Of a DNA stretch of 6,081 nucleotides, positions 5,447 through 6,081 are shown piece by piece; positions within the stretch are counted from its first letter, which is position 1; each line of letters starts with the position of its first letter. The DNA lies in contig CAJGDH010000117.1 in NCBI GenBank assembly GCA_904502145.1, forward strand, positions 1-6,081. The letters are read 5' to 3'. The stretch is from an uncultured Eubacterium sp. Lineage in GTDB: Bacteria > Bacillota > Clostridia > Lachnospirales > Lachnospiraceae. The position numbers were made by a program, and so were the translations under genes. Below the pieces are notes generated by a model. That model was given only the letters and a program-made list of their open reading frames with translations. It was not told the origin of the DNA and did no database searches.

Positions 5447-6081
5447 ATGGCGAAAGAAAAGAAGCTTGTTGAAGCAATCACCCCCATGGCAGAAGATTTT
5501 GCCAGATGGTATACTGACGTCTGCATCAAGGCAGAACTGGTATCCTATTCCAACATCAGAGGATGTATGATCTACCGGCCCAGAGGATACGCGATCTGGG
5601 AGAATATCCAGAAGGAGCTCGACCGGAGATTCAAGGAGACCGGTGTGGAGAATGTCTATCTTCCCATGCTGATCCCGGAAAGTCTTCTTCAGAGGGAGAA
5701 GGATCATGTGGAAGGATTTGCCCCGGAGGTTGCCTGGGTGACCATCGGAGGGCAGGAAGAGCTGGATGAGAGACTCTGTGTACGTCCTACTTCCGAGACC
5801 TTATTCTGTGATCATGTAAAAGATATCATCCATTCCCACCGGGATCTGCCGGTGGTCTATAACCAGTGGTGTTCCGTGCTGCGCTGGGAGAAATCCACCC
5901 GGCCCTTCCTTCGCACCGCCGAGTTCCTCTGGCAGGAAGGCCACACCTTCCACGCCACCGCCGAGGAGGCAAAGGACTTCACCGAGACCATGCTGAATGT
6001 CTACGCCGACTTCTGCGAGAATGTGCTGGCTATGCCTGTTACCCGCGGTCAGAAGACCGACAAGGAGAAGTTCAACGGCGC
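5447..6081 (+). CDS. proS: Prolyl-tRNA synthetase, short eukaryote/archaeon-like type, 3' end missing
   Basis: ProRS attaches proline to tRNA-Pro in the cytoplasm. The frame runs from the ATG at 5447 to the right edge without a stop, giving 211 residues; the family type is usually somewhat under 500, so a little under half is present. The start is supported by AGGA at 5434-5437 and by the typical N-terminus (MAKEKKLVEAITPMAEDFARWY). Visible class II features are motif 1 (VENVYLPMLIP, 67-77), the ATP/proline region RPTSET at 113-118, and motif 2 with LRWEKSTRPFLRTAEFLWQE at 145-164 followed by GHTFHAT. The region right after motif 2 continues directly into the helical part (AEEAKDF), showing no editing insertion so far, as expected for the eukaryote/archaeon-like form rather than the longer E. 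coli-like form. The cut at 6081 falls in the TRGQKTDKEKFNG segment. It lies 60 bases after the pseudouridine synthase gene and may share its transcript. Confidence 0.95.
   Translation, partial: MAKEKKLVEAITPMAEDFARWYTDVCIKAELVSYSNIRGCMIYRPRGYAIWENIQKELDRRFKETGVENVYLPMLIPESLLQREKDHVEGFAPEVAWVTIGGQEELDERLCVRPTSETLFCDHVKDIIHSHRDLPVVYNQWCSVLRWEKSTRPFLRTAEFLWQEGHTFHATAEEAKDFTETMLNVYADFCENVLAMPVTRGQKTDKEKFNG

Noticed and set aside
5563..5769. 68-codon + strand frame near the right edge
   Set aside because: It lies in a different frame inside proS, whose motif 1 and RPTSE/motif 2 region are clear in the frame starting at 5447.
1..6081. Mobile elements, CRISPR arrays, tRNA or rRNA genes, defence or toxin-antitoxin systems
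   Set aside because: No transposase, terminal repeats, regularly spaced repeats or structured RNA gene was seen; nearly all the sequence is accounted for by six ordinary genes.

Overview
This window looks like a stretch of chromosomal housekeeping DNA from a Gram-positive, clostridial-type bacterium. A Lachnospiraceae-like organism with moderately high GC is my best guess. The reasons are the promoter with an extended -10 box, purine-rich AGGA/GAGG ribosome-binding sites, tight same-strand packing, MurA and CoaBC of the usual bacterial forms, and a prolyl-tRNA synthetase of the short, eukaryote/archaeon-like type that is common in Clostridia. The taxonomic call is inference from sequence style, not from a database match.

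Layout: all six genes are on the + strand. At the left edge is the 3' part of a flavin-reductase-family gene (1-486) with a lysine-rich C-terminal tail. A 240-base gap (487-726) follows. It carries a strong candidate promoter embedded in a perfect 10+10 inverted repeat, an 18-base palindrome, and a GC-rich hairpin with a competing alternative stem. Then come murA (727-2043), a 92-base gap with a direct repeat and two overlapping hairpins in front of the metK ribosome-binding site, metK (2136-3329), a large intrinsic terminator, coaBC (3465-4682), an RluA-family pseudouridine synthase joined to coaBC by an ATGA overlap (4679-5386), and the 5' two-fifths or so of proS (5447 to the right edge).

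The genes supply central functions: the first committed step of peptidoglycan synthesis (MurA), S-adenosylmethionine supply (MetK), two steps of coenzyme A synthesis (CoaBC), RNA pseudouridylation, and charging of tRNA-Pro (ProS). Probable transcription units are murA-metK from the promoter at 499-527 to the terminator at 3373-3423, and coaBC-rluA-like, possibly continuing into proS.

I found no mobile element, CRISPR array, tRNA/rRNA gene, defence cassette or recognisable new enzyme system. The signals most worth a second look are regulatory and sit in the non-coding gaps: the inverted repeat around the murA promoter, the mutually exclusive hairpins in the murA leader, and the hairpin pair in front of metK where one might expect a known SAM riboswitch.
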